A stretch of 31,363 bases of DNA from a virus: positions 1 through 31,363 of IMG/VR virus record IMGVR_UViG_3300040801_003632. The stretch is one strand, 5' to 3'. Of the stretch, positions 16,671-23,642 are shown piece after piece. Under the pieces are notes generated by a model. That model worked only from the letters and a program-made list of their open reading frames with translations. It had not been told where the DNA came from and ran no database searches. Both the position numbers and the translations under genes were made by a program. Numbering within the stretch: position 1 is the stretch's first letter; every line of letters starts with the position of its first letter.

Positions 16671-16924
16671 CTGGTCCTCGCTGAATGTAATCTGCGTGGC
16701 GGCCGAGTCGAACGGCTCGCACGGGGCGGACTGCTCTCGCATCGCTGCCGTGATCCTCCTGATACACGCACCCCGTCTGTTCCGGGCGTCAGGTTGTCGC
16801 ACTCAACAGAGGGTGCATCAGCGTACAACCGGGACCGCACCGCCCCTTGACAGATTTTTTTATCGTGGTGTCCGTCGTCCACGCTCGGGGTGCCCATATC
16901 CCGTGTTTGGGGGCAAGCTCGGTT
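16671..16924. other. 254-bp stretch without a convincing gene
   Basis: Two overlapping minus-strand frames are open here (ending at 16667 and 16789) but both are Arg/Ser/Pro-rich with no credible start site. An AGGAGG (minus strand, about 16755-16760) lies 12 nt before an ATG at 16742 in frame with the next gene. A plus-strand TTGACA followed by a T-run lies at 16848-16860. I see no RNA gene. It could hold a small unrecognised gene or a regulatory leader. Confidence 0.4.
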
Positions 16925-17263
16925 TTACTGACCGGCGACAGATTTTCCCCGTGCTTTAGCAATAGCGGCACCGATCTTGCTGTATACTTTTTTCGATCCG
17001 TCGTTAGAGGGAACCCCGTTGATCATCTCGCTCATGACGGAGCGTCGTGCTGCATCGGCGAGCACAGGTAGAGCTTCTTCAAGCGCTGATAGCAGCTCCG
17101 GTGCGGCGGCAATGAGTAGAGCGTTTTGTCTCGCTTCCAACCAGTTGTCATTCGCCTCTGCGATCAGAACTCGCTCATCACCATAATCTTTCCAAACCTG
17201 CGTATAATCTTCGTGATCTGATACATACCATGGTCCAGGAGTGTAGTTTTCGTGATTGCTCAT
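16925..17263 (-). CDS. Ead/Ea22-like hypothetical phage protein
   Basis: A 112-residue protein starting on ATGA overlap with its upstream neighbour. It has the well-known phage pattern of a start with TPGPWYV, followed by NALLIAAAPELLSALEEAL, found in many small proteins of early regions of temperate phages. No catalytic residue is identified. The family is common but its function is not established. Confidence 0.7.
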   Translation of the reverse strand: MSNHENYTPGPWYVSDHEDYTQVWKDYGDERVLIAEANDNWLEARQNALLIAAAPELLSALEEALPVLADAARRSVMSEMINGVPSNDGSKKVYSKIGAAIAKARGKSVAGQ

Positions 17264-17640
17264 TTTTGAATCCTCTCCTTCCGCTCCTGCATCTTCTTTC
17301 GTAGCTGCTCGAAGATCGGAGCCGGGTCGAAACCCGCGTCGTCGCTGATCTGAGCTCGCTCTGGCGTCTCTAACGACCTGGCAGAGAACTCAGGGTATGC
17401 TTCATACATCTCCGTTTTTGCTTTTTCGACTGCGGATACATCAGGTACCCTTATAGCTTTCATCCACGCTTTCCCATCGCGCGTAATGATGTCGTACAGC
17501 ACCTTTAGTCGATCCTTGCTTTTCGGGAGTATCTCCATGACCTGTTTACGCATCTGATCGGGATACTCGTCCCGGTAATACTCTTCCATGCTTTTGAGCC
17601 ATCTCTCTCGATAATCAGGCCTTTTTTCATCATCTTTCAT
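17260..17640 (-). CDS. Conserved early protein downstream of the replication initiator
   Basis: A 126-residue, charged, mostly helical protein on TGATG overlap with the initiator. Sequence from MKDDEKRPDYRERWLKSMEE through LEKPER-like (LETPERAQISDD) to FEQLRKKMQERKERIQK suggests a helical bundle and a C-terminal coiled coil. In lambdoid phages the gene following the origin-binding protein is a helicase loader; this protein lacks the AAA+ motifs of DnaC-like loaders, so it could be a small loader of the P type or a regulator. Function is inferred from position only. Confidence 0.5.
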   Translation of the reverse strand: MKDDEKRPDYRERWLKSMEEYYRDEYPDQMRKQVMEILPKSKDRLKVLYDIITRDGKAWMKAIRVPDVSAVEKAKTEMYEAYPEFSARSLETPERAQISDDAGFDPAPIFEQLRKKMQERKERIQK

Positions 17641-18665
17641 CAGAACCCAACCTCCCGATAAACCTCGTCGTCGACCATGCTTTCAACCTTCTGCCTGATC
17701 TTTTCAATAACCACGTCCCACCGAGCCGTAAGTGCGCTCGGTACCCAGGGGCACAACCGCCAGTAGTCCCCGCGGCCAATCCTTCTCAGCTCTGCGAACT
17801 CGGCCATGATCGCACCAGCGAGTTCACCTTCGGACTCGTACGGCGTCGATTCGACAAGCCTCCTTGTTCGCTTGGCAATGTCGACCAGGTGTTTCCGCTC
17901 TTTCGGAATGCTTTTCCACGATTCAAGAGGTGTCTGGCTTGTGAATGCGGACTCGTAGTCTGCAGCGAGTGAATCCTTGAGAGTACCTGGTGACCTTGAA
18001 CCGGGTTCACCGCGCGGCTTTTGCTGCGCAAGAGAGTTTCTTTTATTCTCTTTAAGCATTTCCTTATTCGCTTTAAGCATTTGTTTCTCGAAACCACACG
18101 TGTGGTCAGCCACACCACTGGTGGATAACACCACTGGCTGTTGATCCACTGGTGTACTTTTCACACCACTGGTTTCGGTATCTGTAGCGTTGTCCTGGGC
18201 GTGGCTTTCCGTCTGCTCAGGATCATAGGTTTCGGCCTGCTGAGGTACCGTCGATGACTCTTCAAAGAGTGAACCCTGTGACGGATCCTCGACGAACTCA
18301 TCGTCTTCTTTTTTGGTGCGTGCTTTGGCGGCTGACTGAAGGTACGTGATCTGGATGAATATAGACCCGAGTTTCCCGTGTTCATCGCGCCTACGGACAT
18401 ACCTGATCAGGTCGCGTTTGCGCAACCATGATTTCGCGGCTTTGAGCTTATCAACGCCCCATCCGAGACCGTTCCGGAGGTATTGATCGTTTGCCCGAAC
18501 AGTGTTTGTCGCCTGAAGTCGTGCGGTGAACATGAGGTGCTCGTACAGGAGCTTCGCGTCCTGGCCGACTTTACCGCCTTGCATGAACAGTTTGTACAGA
18601 CCGACGGTAAAAAATATCAGATCACCGTCAGCATCCATCCGAACGTTTTGGAAGTCTCTGTTCAT
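17640..18665 (-). CDS. Replication initiator (O-like), with the origin inside the gene
   Basis: A 341-residue protein. Residues 1-~115 look like a winged-helix DNA-binding domain (LYKLFMQGGKVGQDAKLLYE, then LKAAKSWLRKRDLIRYVRRR and a strand pair, KLGSIFIQITY). Residues ~115-230 are a Gln/Ser/Thr-rich linker whose DNA carries the iterons. Residues 230-341 are a helical C-terminal domain (KHLVDIAKRTRRLVES; AELRRIGRGDYWRLCPWVP), fit for partner contact. This domain order and a linker-encoded origin match lambda O. Start ATG 18665 on ATGA overlap with the upstream gene. Confidence 0.72.
   Translation of the reverse strand: MNRDFQNVRMDADGDLIFFTVGLYKLFMQGGKVGQDAKLLYEHLMFTARLQATNTVRANDQYLRNGLGWGVDKLKAAKSWLRKRDLIRYVRRRDEHGKLGSIFIQITYLQSAAKARTKKEDDEFVEDPSQGSLFEESSTVPQQAETYDPEQTESHAQDNATDTETSGVKSTPVDQQPVVLSTSGVADHTCGFEKQMLKANKEMLKENKRNSLAQQKPRGEPGSRSPGTLKDSLAADYESAFTSQTPLESWKSIPKERKHLVDIAKRTRRLVESTPYESEGELAGAIMAEFAELRRIGRGDYWRLCPWVPSALTARWDVVIEKIRQKVESMVDDEVYREVGF
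18037..18172. other. Putative iteron origin of replication with AT-rich unwinding element
   Basis: Four copies of CACCACTGG or a close variant begin at 18113, 18129, 18144 (ATCCACTGG) and 18164, spaced 16, 15 and 20 bp. A 14-bp palindrome with core CACGTG lies directly beside them (18093-18106). Adjacent DNA at 18037-18084 is AT-rich and contains CTTTAAGCATTT twice, as expected of a DUE. The whole lies within the linker codons of the initiator, as in lambda ori. Seen directly; function is inferred from layout. Confidence 0.68.
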
Positions 18666-18859
18666 ACAGAACCCCGATCGCGCTGGTCGAGAACAAGGAA
18701 ATAGGCCTCTCGATCAGCTATGGATCCGGGTTTTCCTTCCGACTCAATTTGCCCTGCTTTTTCTAACCACATATCAAACTCTCTTTCGTTGAACTCGTGT
18801 ATCCACGGAGGAAAACCTCGAACGAGTCGAGGCTTACTTCCTGTACTGCGTTGGCTCAT
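18662..18859 (-). CDS. Small early protein, function unknown
   Basis: A 65-residue protein with ATG 18859, overlapping the upstream gene by 26 nt and the initiator by ATGA. It contains PRLVRGFPPWIHEFNEREFD and a short amphipathic helix but no known motif. Its tight coupling to the initiator gene suggests a replication-associated role; no more can be said from sequence. Confidence 0.5.
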   Translation of the reverse strand: MSQRSTGSKPRLVRGFPPWIHEFNEREFDMWLEKAGQIESEGKPGSIADREAYFLVLDQRDRGSV

Positions 18860-19271
18860 CGGGTGTTGTATCGTTCACAATGGCAACCCACCTGTACCGA
18901 CTGCCGTCGGTGTGCTCGGCGCAGTACAGCTGATCAAGAATGGAATCGGCGTCACACTGAAACGTTTGGGCAATCTTTCGAATGCGCTCGATCCCATGCC
19001 ATTGATTGTCTGAGAGTACTTCACGAGCCTTCGTGCACGCTTGCGAAAAGTTCTCACCCATTTTCGCGGTCCGTCGGTTCGATCTAATCTTTGCTCCAGT
19101 CTTGCCTCGACCAGCACCGATAGAGTTTTCTCTTCGCCGTATTTCACTGATCGATCGGTACACGACGTCAATACTGCATCCGACTTCACTTTGGATCTCG
19201 CGAGGCGATAACCCCAGCGTTTTCAGCTGCCAGATCTGATCTGTTCGCCTCTTTGTTTCTGCTCGATTCAT
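18834..19271 (-). CDS. Helix-turn-helix DNA-binding protein
   Basis: A 145-residue protein. ATG 19271 has GAGG 7 nt upstream. Residues ~10-45 contain TDQIWQLKTLGLSPREIQSEVGC then SIDVVYRSISEI, a resolvase/Hin-type helix-turn-helix in which the loop glycine and IQSEVG turn are visible. A basic linker and a C-terminal helical domain ending in WHGIERIRKIAQTF (winged-helix-like) and SRYRWVAIV follow. It could be a transcription factor or a late activator; no partner site was identified. Confidence 0.6.
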   Translation of the reverse strand: MNRAETKRRTDQIWQLKTLGLSPREIQSEVGCSIDVVYRSISEIRRRENSIGAGRGKTGAKIRSNRRTAKMGENFSQACTKAREVLSDNQWHGIERIRKIAQTFQCDADSILDQLYCAEHTDGSRYRWVAIVNDTTPDEPTQYRK

Positions 19272-19299
19272 TGCAATACCTCACTGGGTTTGGATCTAC

Positions 19300-19372
19300 T
19301 GCGGCTGCCGGGAATCGCACCCGGTTCTCTGCCATACGTTGACAGCGGGCTCGTCTGTCACCCCCCAGCCGC
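19300..19372 (-). tRNA. tRNA-like element, degenerate or divergent (possible Thr-CGT anticodon)
   Basis: The minus-strand RNA folds as a 72-nt cloverleaf: acceptor GCGGCTG/CAGCCGC (7 bp), D stem GGGT/GCCC, anticodon stem CTGTC/GGCAG (one wobble), 4-nt variable loop, T stem CCGGG/CCCGG (5 bp) with 7-nt loop. Departures from consensus are clear: the T loop is TGCGATT rather than TTCGATT, position 33 is A not U (loop AACGTAT), and the D loop lacks the GG pair. CCA is not encoded. It lies 8 nt after an early gene stop, inside the early operon. It is either a decayed tRNA or an unusual functional tRNA-like RNA. Confidence 0.5.
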
Positions 19373-19379
19373 TTCATGT

Positions 19380-19721
19380 TCATGTCTCAAGCTGTGACTT
19401 GAAATGCATCGCTTCTTCGGCATACCGACAGACTCGAGCCCGAAGCTCGTTCCGCTCTGTCATGAGTTCGTCAACCTTCTGCTGAAGCGTTGCAATGGAA
19501 GCAATGGCAAGTTTGTACGAGTGCTCATATGCCACAACGATCTTCTTCAGTTCGCCCTTCCGCATCTCGCCGAGCGATCGTCCAGACGCGCCTTTGTGGT
19601 TGTTAACCTCGCGGTTTTCATCGTCACGTGTTTTGATTGCTTCCTCGAGCTTTGTGCTGAGCTCGTCGATTTTAGCTGACATTTCGTCCTGACTGAGCGT
19701 CTGCATAGTTTCAGTATTCAT
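19380..19721 (-). CDS. Coiled-coil early protein, function unknown
   Basis: A 113-residue, charged, helical protein on ATGA overlap with its upstream neighbour. A short N-terminal helix precedes long heptads (EMSAKIDELSTKLEEAIKTR; LQQKVDELMTERNELRARV). No membrane segment. It probably dimerises, but nothing identifies its partner. Confidence 0.55.
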   Translation of the reverse strand: MNTETMQTLSQDEMSAKIDELSTKLEEAIKTRDDENREVNNHKGASGRSLGEMRKGELKKIVVAYEHSYKLAIASIATLQQKVDELMTERNELRARVCRYAEEAMHFKSQLET

Positions 19722-20035
19722 CGTTCATCTCCTGATCCGTGGATCACGCTTCGGCTCTTTCTATCTCGTAGCTTTGCAATGTTAATTTCCGCTATCTGGT
19801 CGAGATTGACGCCTATGACCGTGCACGTTTCCGACAGGTACCACAGGCAGTCGCCGAGCTCTTTCTCGAGCTTTTGCTTTGCTTGAGCGAATGTGTAATC
19901 ACCCCGTTCGATCTTTTGAAAGATTCCGGCAACCTCGCCGGCTTCGGCGAGCAAACCGAATGCAGCGTGGTACAACTGGTGCCCGGCCGCTGAACTCGTT
20001 TTATTCGCTTCATCCTGATATTCCGACATCTTCAT
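19718..20035 (-). CDS. MazG-like nucleotide pyrophosphohydrolase
   Basis: A 105-residue protein. ATG 20035 is chosen because it overlaps the upstream stop as ATGA; the longer frame from 20068 lacks a site. The MazG-type metal-binding pattern is visible: LLAEAGEVAGIFQKIERG, then KLEKELGDCLWYLSETC with its E-x2-E...E-x2-D acids, and VNLDQIAEINIAKLRDR. It would hydrolyse nucleoside triphosphates (dNTP house-cleaning) and in phages may lower host alarmone or nucleotide pools. Compact phage form of the all-alpha NTP-PPase family. Confidence 0.85.
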   Translation of the reverse strand: MKMSEYQDEANKTSSAAGHQLYHAAFGLLAEAGEVAGIFQKIERGDYTFAQAKQKLEKELGDCLWYLSETCTVIGVNLDQIAEINIAKLRDRKSRSVIHGSGDER

Positions 20036-20403
20036 GACGCTCTCCCTTGCTGATTGATTTCTCGCCACTCACCTATGAGTTCCGACTCTTCCTTCCCGAG
20101 CCACTCCGATACCTCTTCGCGGGAATAAGCACACCGAAGAGGCCCACGTTCCATGACACGGTGTCCGCGGCCGAACGCTGGAAGAAGGTGCGAGTTTTCC
20201 GGCTTCCGCAGGGTGTGATACGGCACGCCTTTGATCTCACAGGCCTCACGAGCCGTGTACCACGCCTTGTTGAGCTGCAATGAGCCGGTACTCCGGACTT
20301 CCGATACTTCTCTGCGTAGCTCGCTTATCTCGGTCAACGTGCTTTTCAGAACGAGCTCGAGCGATTGGAGTTCGGGCACATGAAGCTCCACTGAGGGTGT
20401 CAT
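20032..20403 (-). CDS. Excisionase/MerR-like helix-turn-helix protein
   Basis: A 123-residue protein starting on an ATGA overlap. The N-terminal ~40 residues are a coiled coil (LTEISELRREVSEVR). The middle contains AWYTAREACEIKGVPYHTLR, a winged-helix 'ayt.reAae..gvs..tl' pattern of DNA-binding domains of the excisionase/MerR type, and a C-terminal AYSREEVSEWL. It is a candidate excisionase (Xis) or transcription factor. It is far from the integrase, so Xis function is only a possibility. Confidence 0.6.
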   Translation of the reverse strand: MTPSVELHVPELQSLELVLKSTLTEISELRREVSEVRSTGSLQLNKAWYTAREACEIKGVPYHTLRKPENSHLLPAFGRGHRVMERGPLRCAYSREEVSEWLGKEESELIGEWREINQQGRAS

Positions 20404-20567
20404 CGAACTGATCTCCGTCGCTTCCGATCGCGCTCGATAATATCAAGACGCCCAAGCGTATTGGTTTCGCGATAAATCAATGACTGGTTCTTGATTCGGT
20501 ACTGCAGGATTGCAATCGAGCAGCCAATGATTATTCCGAGTATCAAAAAAACACTGTAGGGGATCAC
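20400..20567 (-). CDS. Small single-span membrane protein
   Basis: A 55-residue protein. GTG 20567 overlaps the ParB-like stop as GTGA; the longer frame from 20618 would run into that gene. The N-terminal VIPYSVFLILGIIIGCSIAI is a single membrane helix, followed by a basic cytosolic tail (DIIERDRKRRRSVR). No signal-peptide cleavage is obvious. Function unknown; small membrane proteins in early operons often modulate host processes, but this is speculation. Confidence 0.5.
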   Translation of the reverse strand: MIPYSVFLILGIIIGCSIAILQYRIKNQSLIYRETNTLGRLDIIERDRKRRRSVR

Positions 20568-21457
20568 GCCGCACCGCCTTCTATGCGTTTCTTCTCCTCG
20601 TCCATCCAGTACGCACAAACAGTCAGTACATACGCCTTATCGCTATCGCTCGAAACAGAACTCAGCAACTCATTGACGTAACCCTTGACGCTTTTCACCG
20701 CCTCGTATGCATCAAGACTTTCCACAAGCCCAGGCTGTGCCGTCGGTTGTCTGTCTGTTTCGTCTTCGTGGTCTTCGATCTGATCGACAGGATTCGGTTC
20801 AGGCTCGTAGTAGTCTTCATCGCTGGGATCGTACTCCGGTTCGTAGAACGGTCGGTCGTCAACCTTCGCTGGTTCCGATTCTTTTTCGTGCTCGGTGTGG
20901 CTTTCCGGATCTGATGAAGTTGTGCCTATATTCCCTGTCTGCATGGTTGCAACCGTTCCGTGCTTTGTGACGTACTGCCGTTCGGTATCAGAGTCCTGAC
21001 CTGGCATGGCCGCACGCATCCGACTCACCATCGAGTTGTTGACACCGCATTTCCGTGCGATCTCTCGGTCGGACCACTTGGACCACTCCGGATCCATCAG
21101 AAGCGTCTCTACCGCGCGACGCTTATCGGCGTTCGTTCGTCGGAGTCCATGATTAGCATTCGCGCCGACCGAAAAAAGGACCGCGTCTCGCCGGTGACCC
21201 TGTCGAACGATTGCAGATATTTGCTCGAATTCTCTATGGGTATTGGCTCGTAGGAACCTGTGAGCTGCGTACCGATGAAAACCGTCAGCCAGCCAGTAAT
21301 CAGATCCGTCGTAGTAGACCACAACTGGTGGAAAATCCGCGCCTTCAAGCATCGCTTCCGCGTACTCAGCGACAACATCCCGGTTCAGAGCTTCACGAGT
21401 CTGTGTGCCGCCATCAACCTTGATCAGACCGATCGATAACTTAGTTTCATTTTCCAT
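20564..21457 (-). CDS. ParB/Srx-domain protein with helix-turn-helix
   Basis: A 297-residue protein. ATG 21457 with GGAG 6 nt upstream, overlapping the antirepressor by 11 nt. Residues 1-~110 form a ParB N-terminal/sulfiredoxin-like domain (IKVDGGTQTREALN, FPPVVVYYDGSDYWLADGFH with the GFHR motif, and HRRDAVLFSVGANANHGLRR). Residues ~115-150 are a helix-turn-helix (SDREIARKCGVNNSMVSRMR). A long acidic low-complexity stretch (~190-245) and a short helical C-terminus follow. No ParA partner is present, so it is more probably a replication or transcription regulator than a plasmid-type partition factor. Confidence 0.82.
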   Translation of the reverse strand: MENETKLSIGLIKVDGGTQTREALNRDVVAEYAEAMLEGADFPPVVVYYDGSDYWLADGFHRYAAHRFLRANTHREFEQISAIVRQGHRRDAVLFSVGANANHGLRRTNADKRRAVETLLMDPEWSKWSDREIARKCGVNNSMVSRMRAAMPGQDSDTERQYVTKHGTVATMQTGNIGTTSSDPESHTEHEKESEPAKVDDRPFYEPEYDPSDEDYYEPEPNPVDQIEDHEDETDRQPTAQPGLVESLDAYEAVKSVKGYVNELLSSVSSDSDKAYVLTVCAYWMDEEKKRIEGGAA

Positions 21458-22229
21458 GGGTGACTCCTACTGACGCTACGGGTTGAATAATCTCGTGTTT
21501 CTCGAGTTGCTTACGGATCCAGTTCACTCCCTTCTGGTACACAAGCGTTTTGAAACGAATGTGGGTCTCGCCATCAGGGGTTGTGTATTTCTGCTCGACC
21601 AGACGGAAGTAACCTCGGTCGACATAGGTTTGGTATGGGGTGTTATCCTGCATGAGCACGCCCTGGTTGCGGAGGAACTCAAAAAGTCGATTACGGCCGA
21701 TGGATCCAAGCGCCTTGGCGACGTGCTTCATTTCGATCGCGTCTTTGCTCGAGGCAACCGCGTCGAAGAATTCAACCTTTGGTTTCGCTTCGGCGATCAA
21801 TGCTTGCTGGGCGTCAATCTCGCGTTGCTGGTCTGCTGCGAGCTGTAAGGCGTCCGCAAGGGTCTGCGGGACGATCGGAGTGTACTGGCCATATCGCCGG
21901 ATCGCGGGAAGCACCTCGCCGACCACCCACTCTTCGAACCGCTCTGCGGCCGGCAGCTTTGACCGCATGATCAGACGGTATACGTCGCGTTCGGGTATAA
22001 TCAGCAACCTACGAGCGCCACCATGCCCGATACTTGAAAGTACCGTTTCGGTACCCCCTTCACCAGCGTTTATCTCGCGGACAGATTTGCAGTGCCGCTG
22101 AACATCTCGGCTGATGTTCGCATACCCGAGCACACGGGCCACGTCGGACGCGACAAACCACGGTTCCCCGTGCATTTCGATAACTCGCACTTCACTGTTC
22201 CCGTAGGCAAACGGAATAATGAGATTCAT
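21447..22229 (-). CDS. ant: Antirepressor (Bro-N + KilAC)
   Basis: A 260-residue protein. ATG 22229 is supported both by GGAGGT 4 nt upstream and by an ATGA overlap with the previous gene. Residues 1-~110 form a Bro-N domain (RVIEMHGEPWFVASDVARVL GY continuing, then LLIIPERDVYRLIMRSKL and FEEWVVGEVLPAIRRYGQY). Residues ~150-250 are a KilAC/ANT domain (KVEFFDAVASSKDAIEMKHV, LFEFLRNQGVLM, GYFRLVEQKY). Such proteins bind and inactivate repressors. It is the third gene after the RHH repressor, as ant follows arc in P22. Confidence 0.92.
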   Translation of the reverse strand: MNLIIPFAYGNSEVRVIEMHGEPWFVASDVARVLGYANISRDVQRHCKSVREINAGEGGTETVLSSIGHGGARRLLIIPERDVYRLIMRSKLPAAERFEEWVVGEVLPAIRRYGQYTPIVPQTLADALQLAADQQREIDAQQALIAEAKPKVEFFDAVASSKDAIEMKHVAKALGSIGRNRLFEFLRNQGVLMQDNTPYQTYVDRGYFRLVEQKYTTPDGETHIRFKTLVYQKGVNWIRKQLEKHEIIQPVASVGVTHGK

Positions 22230-22450
22230 ATAGACCTCCAATAGACCCGAAGCACGCTTTCCAGATCGCGCTCCACCTGAGATATGTTTTTCAGAAGCTC
22301 TTTATTCGCTTGATGATTCCCCCCGGTAACCTGGTTGATTACCTGCTCAGCGGCGTACGCGCGAAGCTCGGGATTGGCAGTTGGCCATGCTGAGTCGACA
22401 GCAGCGGATAACGACCTGTTTGCCCAGAGGTTTACGATTGAACTATTCAT
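22226..22450 (-). CDS. Small protein between the RHH repressor and the antirepressor
   Basis: A 74-residue protein starting at ATG 22450, overlapping the RHH stop (ATGAATAG). The sequence NLWANRSLSAAVDSAW and ELRAYAAEQVINQVTGGNHQ is predicted helical. It ends on ATGA coupling with the antirepressor. Not recognised; it may modulate either neighbour. Confidence 0.6.
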   Translation of the reverse strand: MNSSIVNLWANRSLSAAVDSAWPTANPELRAYAAEQVINQVTGGNHQANKELLKNISQVERDLESVLRVYWRSI

Positions 22451-22637
22451 CGGACATTTGACCAAGCTCTGACTCAAGCATCACCAAGACCTGAGCCGTG
22501 ATGGTTCGGCGTTCTTCTCTTGCCCTGCGAACGATTTCTTGATAGATGGCTTCCGGAAAACGAATGGACGTTGTTCGAGTCTCACCACTCGAAGTTCCTG
22601 AAAGCTCAACAATTTGAGTTTCATGCGTTGTTTTCAT
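22443..22637 (-). CDS. Arc-like ribbon-helix-helix repressor (early operon)
   Basis: A 64-residue DNA-binding protein. The RHH core is TRTTSIRFPEAIYQEIVRRA, then the turn EERRTITAQVLVMLESELG, matching Arc/MetJ-type beta-helix-helix (strand SIRFP). It is the first gene of the leftward early operon that carries the antirepressor. There is almost no leader: the -10-like TACCGT ends about 8 bases before the ATG, and no Shine-Dalgarno is visible, so it may be translated leaderless. Operators of the AACCTAC type overlap its promoter, so it may autoregulate, as Arc does. Confidence 0.88.
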   Translation of the reverse strand: MKTTHETQIVELSGTSSGETRTTSIRFPEAIYQEIVRRAREERRTITAQVLVMLESELGQMSDE

Positions 22638-22742
22638 GTAACCTACGGTAACCTACTTAGAATTAAGTGTCAAGAACTATAGCAACCTACCGAGAATTGT
22701 TTTAGTTGTAATTTATGTTATAATTAGTGGAAGGAGATATTT
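22638..22742. promoter_or_regulatory. Divergent operator-promoter region of two RHH repressors
   Basis: 105 bp between divergent repressor genes. Leftward promoter: TTGACA (22673-22668), 17-bp spacer, TACCGT (22650-22645). Rightward promoter: TTGTTT (22697-22702), 16-bp spacer, TATAAT (22719-22724), then AAGGAG before the ATG at 22743. Three AACCTAC copies lie at 22640, 22650 and 22684 (first bases). Two of them extend to AACCTAC-N3-GAATT and repeat 34 bp apart; the first two are 10 bp apart, one helical turn. The first two overlap the leftward -10 and spacer; the third abuts the rightward -35. Confidence 0.78.
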
Positions 22743-22964
22743 ATGCCGTACCAAGGTGATGGAAAACAGATTTCTATTCGGTTCCCGAAAGGCACTTATG
22801 AGACAGTCAGTAGAATGGCGAAAGAAGATCATCGATCAATCAGTGCTGAGGTAGTCTACCTGGTGGAGCAATCTATAAAGAGAAGTTCGGAATCACATCT
22901 ACACGCTGCAGATTCTTCACCTGACTACTCGTTGGATGACAAAGATCGAAAGGACATTGTTTAA
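22743..22964 (+). CDS. Mnt-like ribbon-helix-helix repressor (divergent)
   Basis: A 73-residue protein with SD AAGGAG 6-7 nt before ATG 22743. RHH core: KQISIRFPKGTYETVSRMAK then EDHRSISAEVVYLVEQSI, the same fold as its divergent partner but only partly similar in sequence. The C-terminal ~25 residues are acidic (SSPDYSLDDKDRKDIV). It is the rightward counterpart of the leftward RHH gene, in the place of P22 mnt. Likely the prophage-maintenance repressor. Its 3' end is duplicated at 23643-23725. Confidence 0.88.
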   Translation: MPYQGDGKQISIRFPKGTYETVSRMAKEDHRSISAEVVYLVEQSIKRSSESHLHAADSSPDYSLDDKDRKDIV

Positions 22965-23040
22965 ACATTCTTCCCCATTCTTTTTCGGTCGACAAAACAA
23001 AGACCTCGATATTACAATGCAAAATATTACCGTTTAGAAA
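22882..23040 (+). repeat. 158-bp direct duplication, first copy
   Basis: Covers the last codons of the Mnt-like gene and the noncoding segment up to the cargo gene at 23058. The second copy (23643-23798) is near-identical with scattered substitutions. Each copy lies just before a plus-strand gene and shares TCGACA-N15-TATTAC, a possible promoter with a short spacer. Confidence 0.85.
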
Positions 23041-23057
23041 GGACTTGGGTTAATTAC

Positions 23058-23576
23058 ATGAGAAATCGTCTACTGTTGTGCTTGGCTATTGTGATGTTCG
23101 CTGGGGTTGCTAATGTCCACTCAGATAGTATTTTTCAAACGGATTATGAAGACGCCGTTCGACGACAGCGCCGCGGTACGATAATGACATGGACGTCAAT
23201 AGTGACCCTTTCTGCTGGTGTATTTTTCGCAACTCGAAAATCGGACATAGGAGTGCTTTCGATACCCTCATTCGCTATCGGTTTATACACGGGTGTTCGA
23301 GGCTCCATGGTTTGGGCAGAATCTGGATTAGAATCAAGTCGTCTCGGCTATGCGATCGAAAACGAGCAGCGAATGACAGGGAGAGAAATTGAAGCAGTTC
23401 GAGACGAGCGCATTTTCATCGGAATGTCAGAAACAGGATTGCGATCTAGCTGGGGATCTCCGATGAGGATCAACACATTTCTTAATTCGACTTCCAGGCG
23501 AGAACAATTTGTATATGGGACCGGTGGGCCATACGTTTATTTGGAGAACGGCCGAATTCAATCGATTCAAAACTGA
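23058..23576 (+). CDS. Secreted/membrane cargo protein with SmpA/OmlA-like C-terminus
   Basis: A 172-residue protein with ATG 23058. The N-terminal MRNRLLLCLAIVMFAGVANV is a signal peptide, with a likely cleavage near AGVANVHS. A second hydrophobic stretch (TWTSIVTLSAGVFFATRKSD; IPSFAIGLYTGVRGSM) suggests a membrane anchor. Residues ~115-172 show the pattern IFIGMSETGLRSSWGSPMRI, with a final YGTGGPYVYLENGRIQSIQN, common in BamE/SmpA-fold proteins. It is probably a lysogenic-conversion gene acting in the host envelope. Confidence 0.65.
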   Translation: MRNRLLLCLAIVMFAGVANVHSDSIFQTDYEDAVRRQRRGTIMTWTSIVTLSAGVFFATRKSDIGVLSIPSFAIGLYTGVRGSMVWAESGLESSRLGYAIENEQRMTGREIEAVRDERIFIGMSETGLRSSWGSPMRINTFLNSTSRREQFVYGTGGPYVYLENGRIQSIQN

Positions 23577-23590
23577 AGGTGCCGTTTATG

Positions 23591-23621
23591 CTCTTATCCG
23601 GCTATCACCACCGGATAAGAG
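23591..23621 (+). other. Perfect 11-bp hairpin between cargo genes
   Basis: CTCTTATCCGG (23591-23601) and CCGGATAAGAG (23611-23621) pair perfectly around a 9-nt loop. No T-run follows on either strand, so it is a weak terminator candidate. It lies between the first cargo gene and the second copy of the duplication, and may mark the boundary of the duplicated cassette. Confidence 0.55.
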
Positions 23622-23642
23622 ACATAAGACACTGCTTATAGG

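Noticed and set aside
16667-16897. A 76-residue Arg/Ser/Pro-rich frame
   Set aside because: No credible start site, and its sequence looks like a shadow of the adjacent frame.
19186-19383. A 65-residue minus-strand frame through the tRNA-like element
   Set aside because: Its codons coincide with the cloverleaf and its composition is random; it has no ribosome-binding site.
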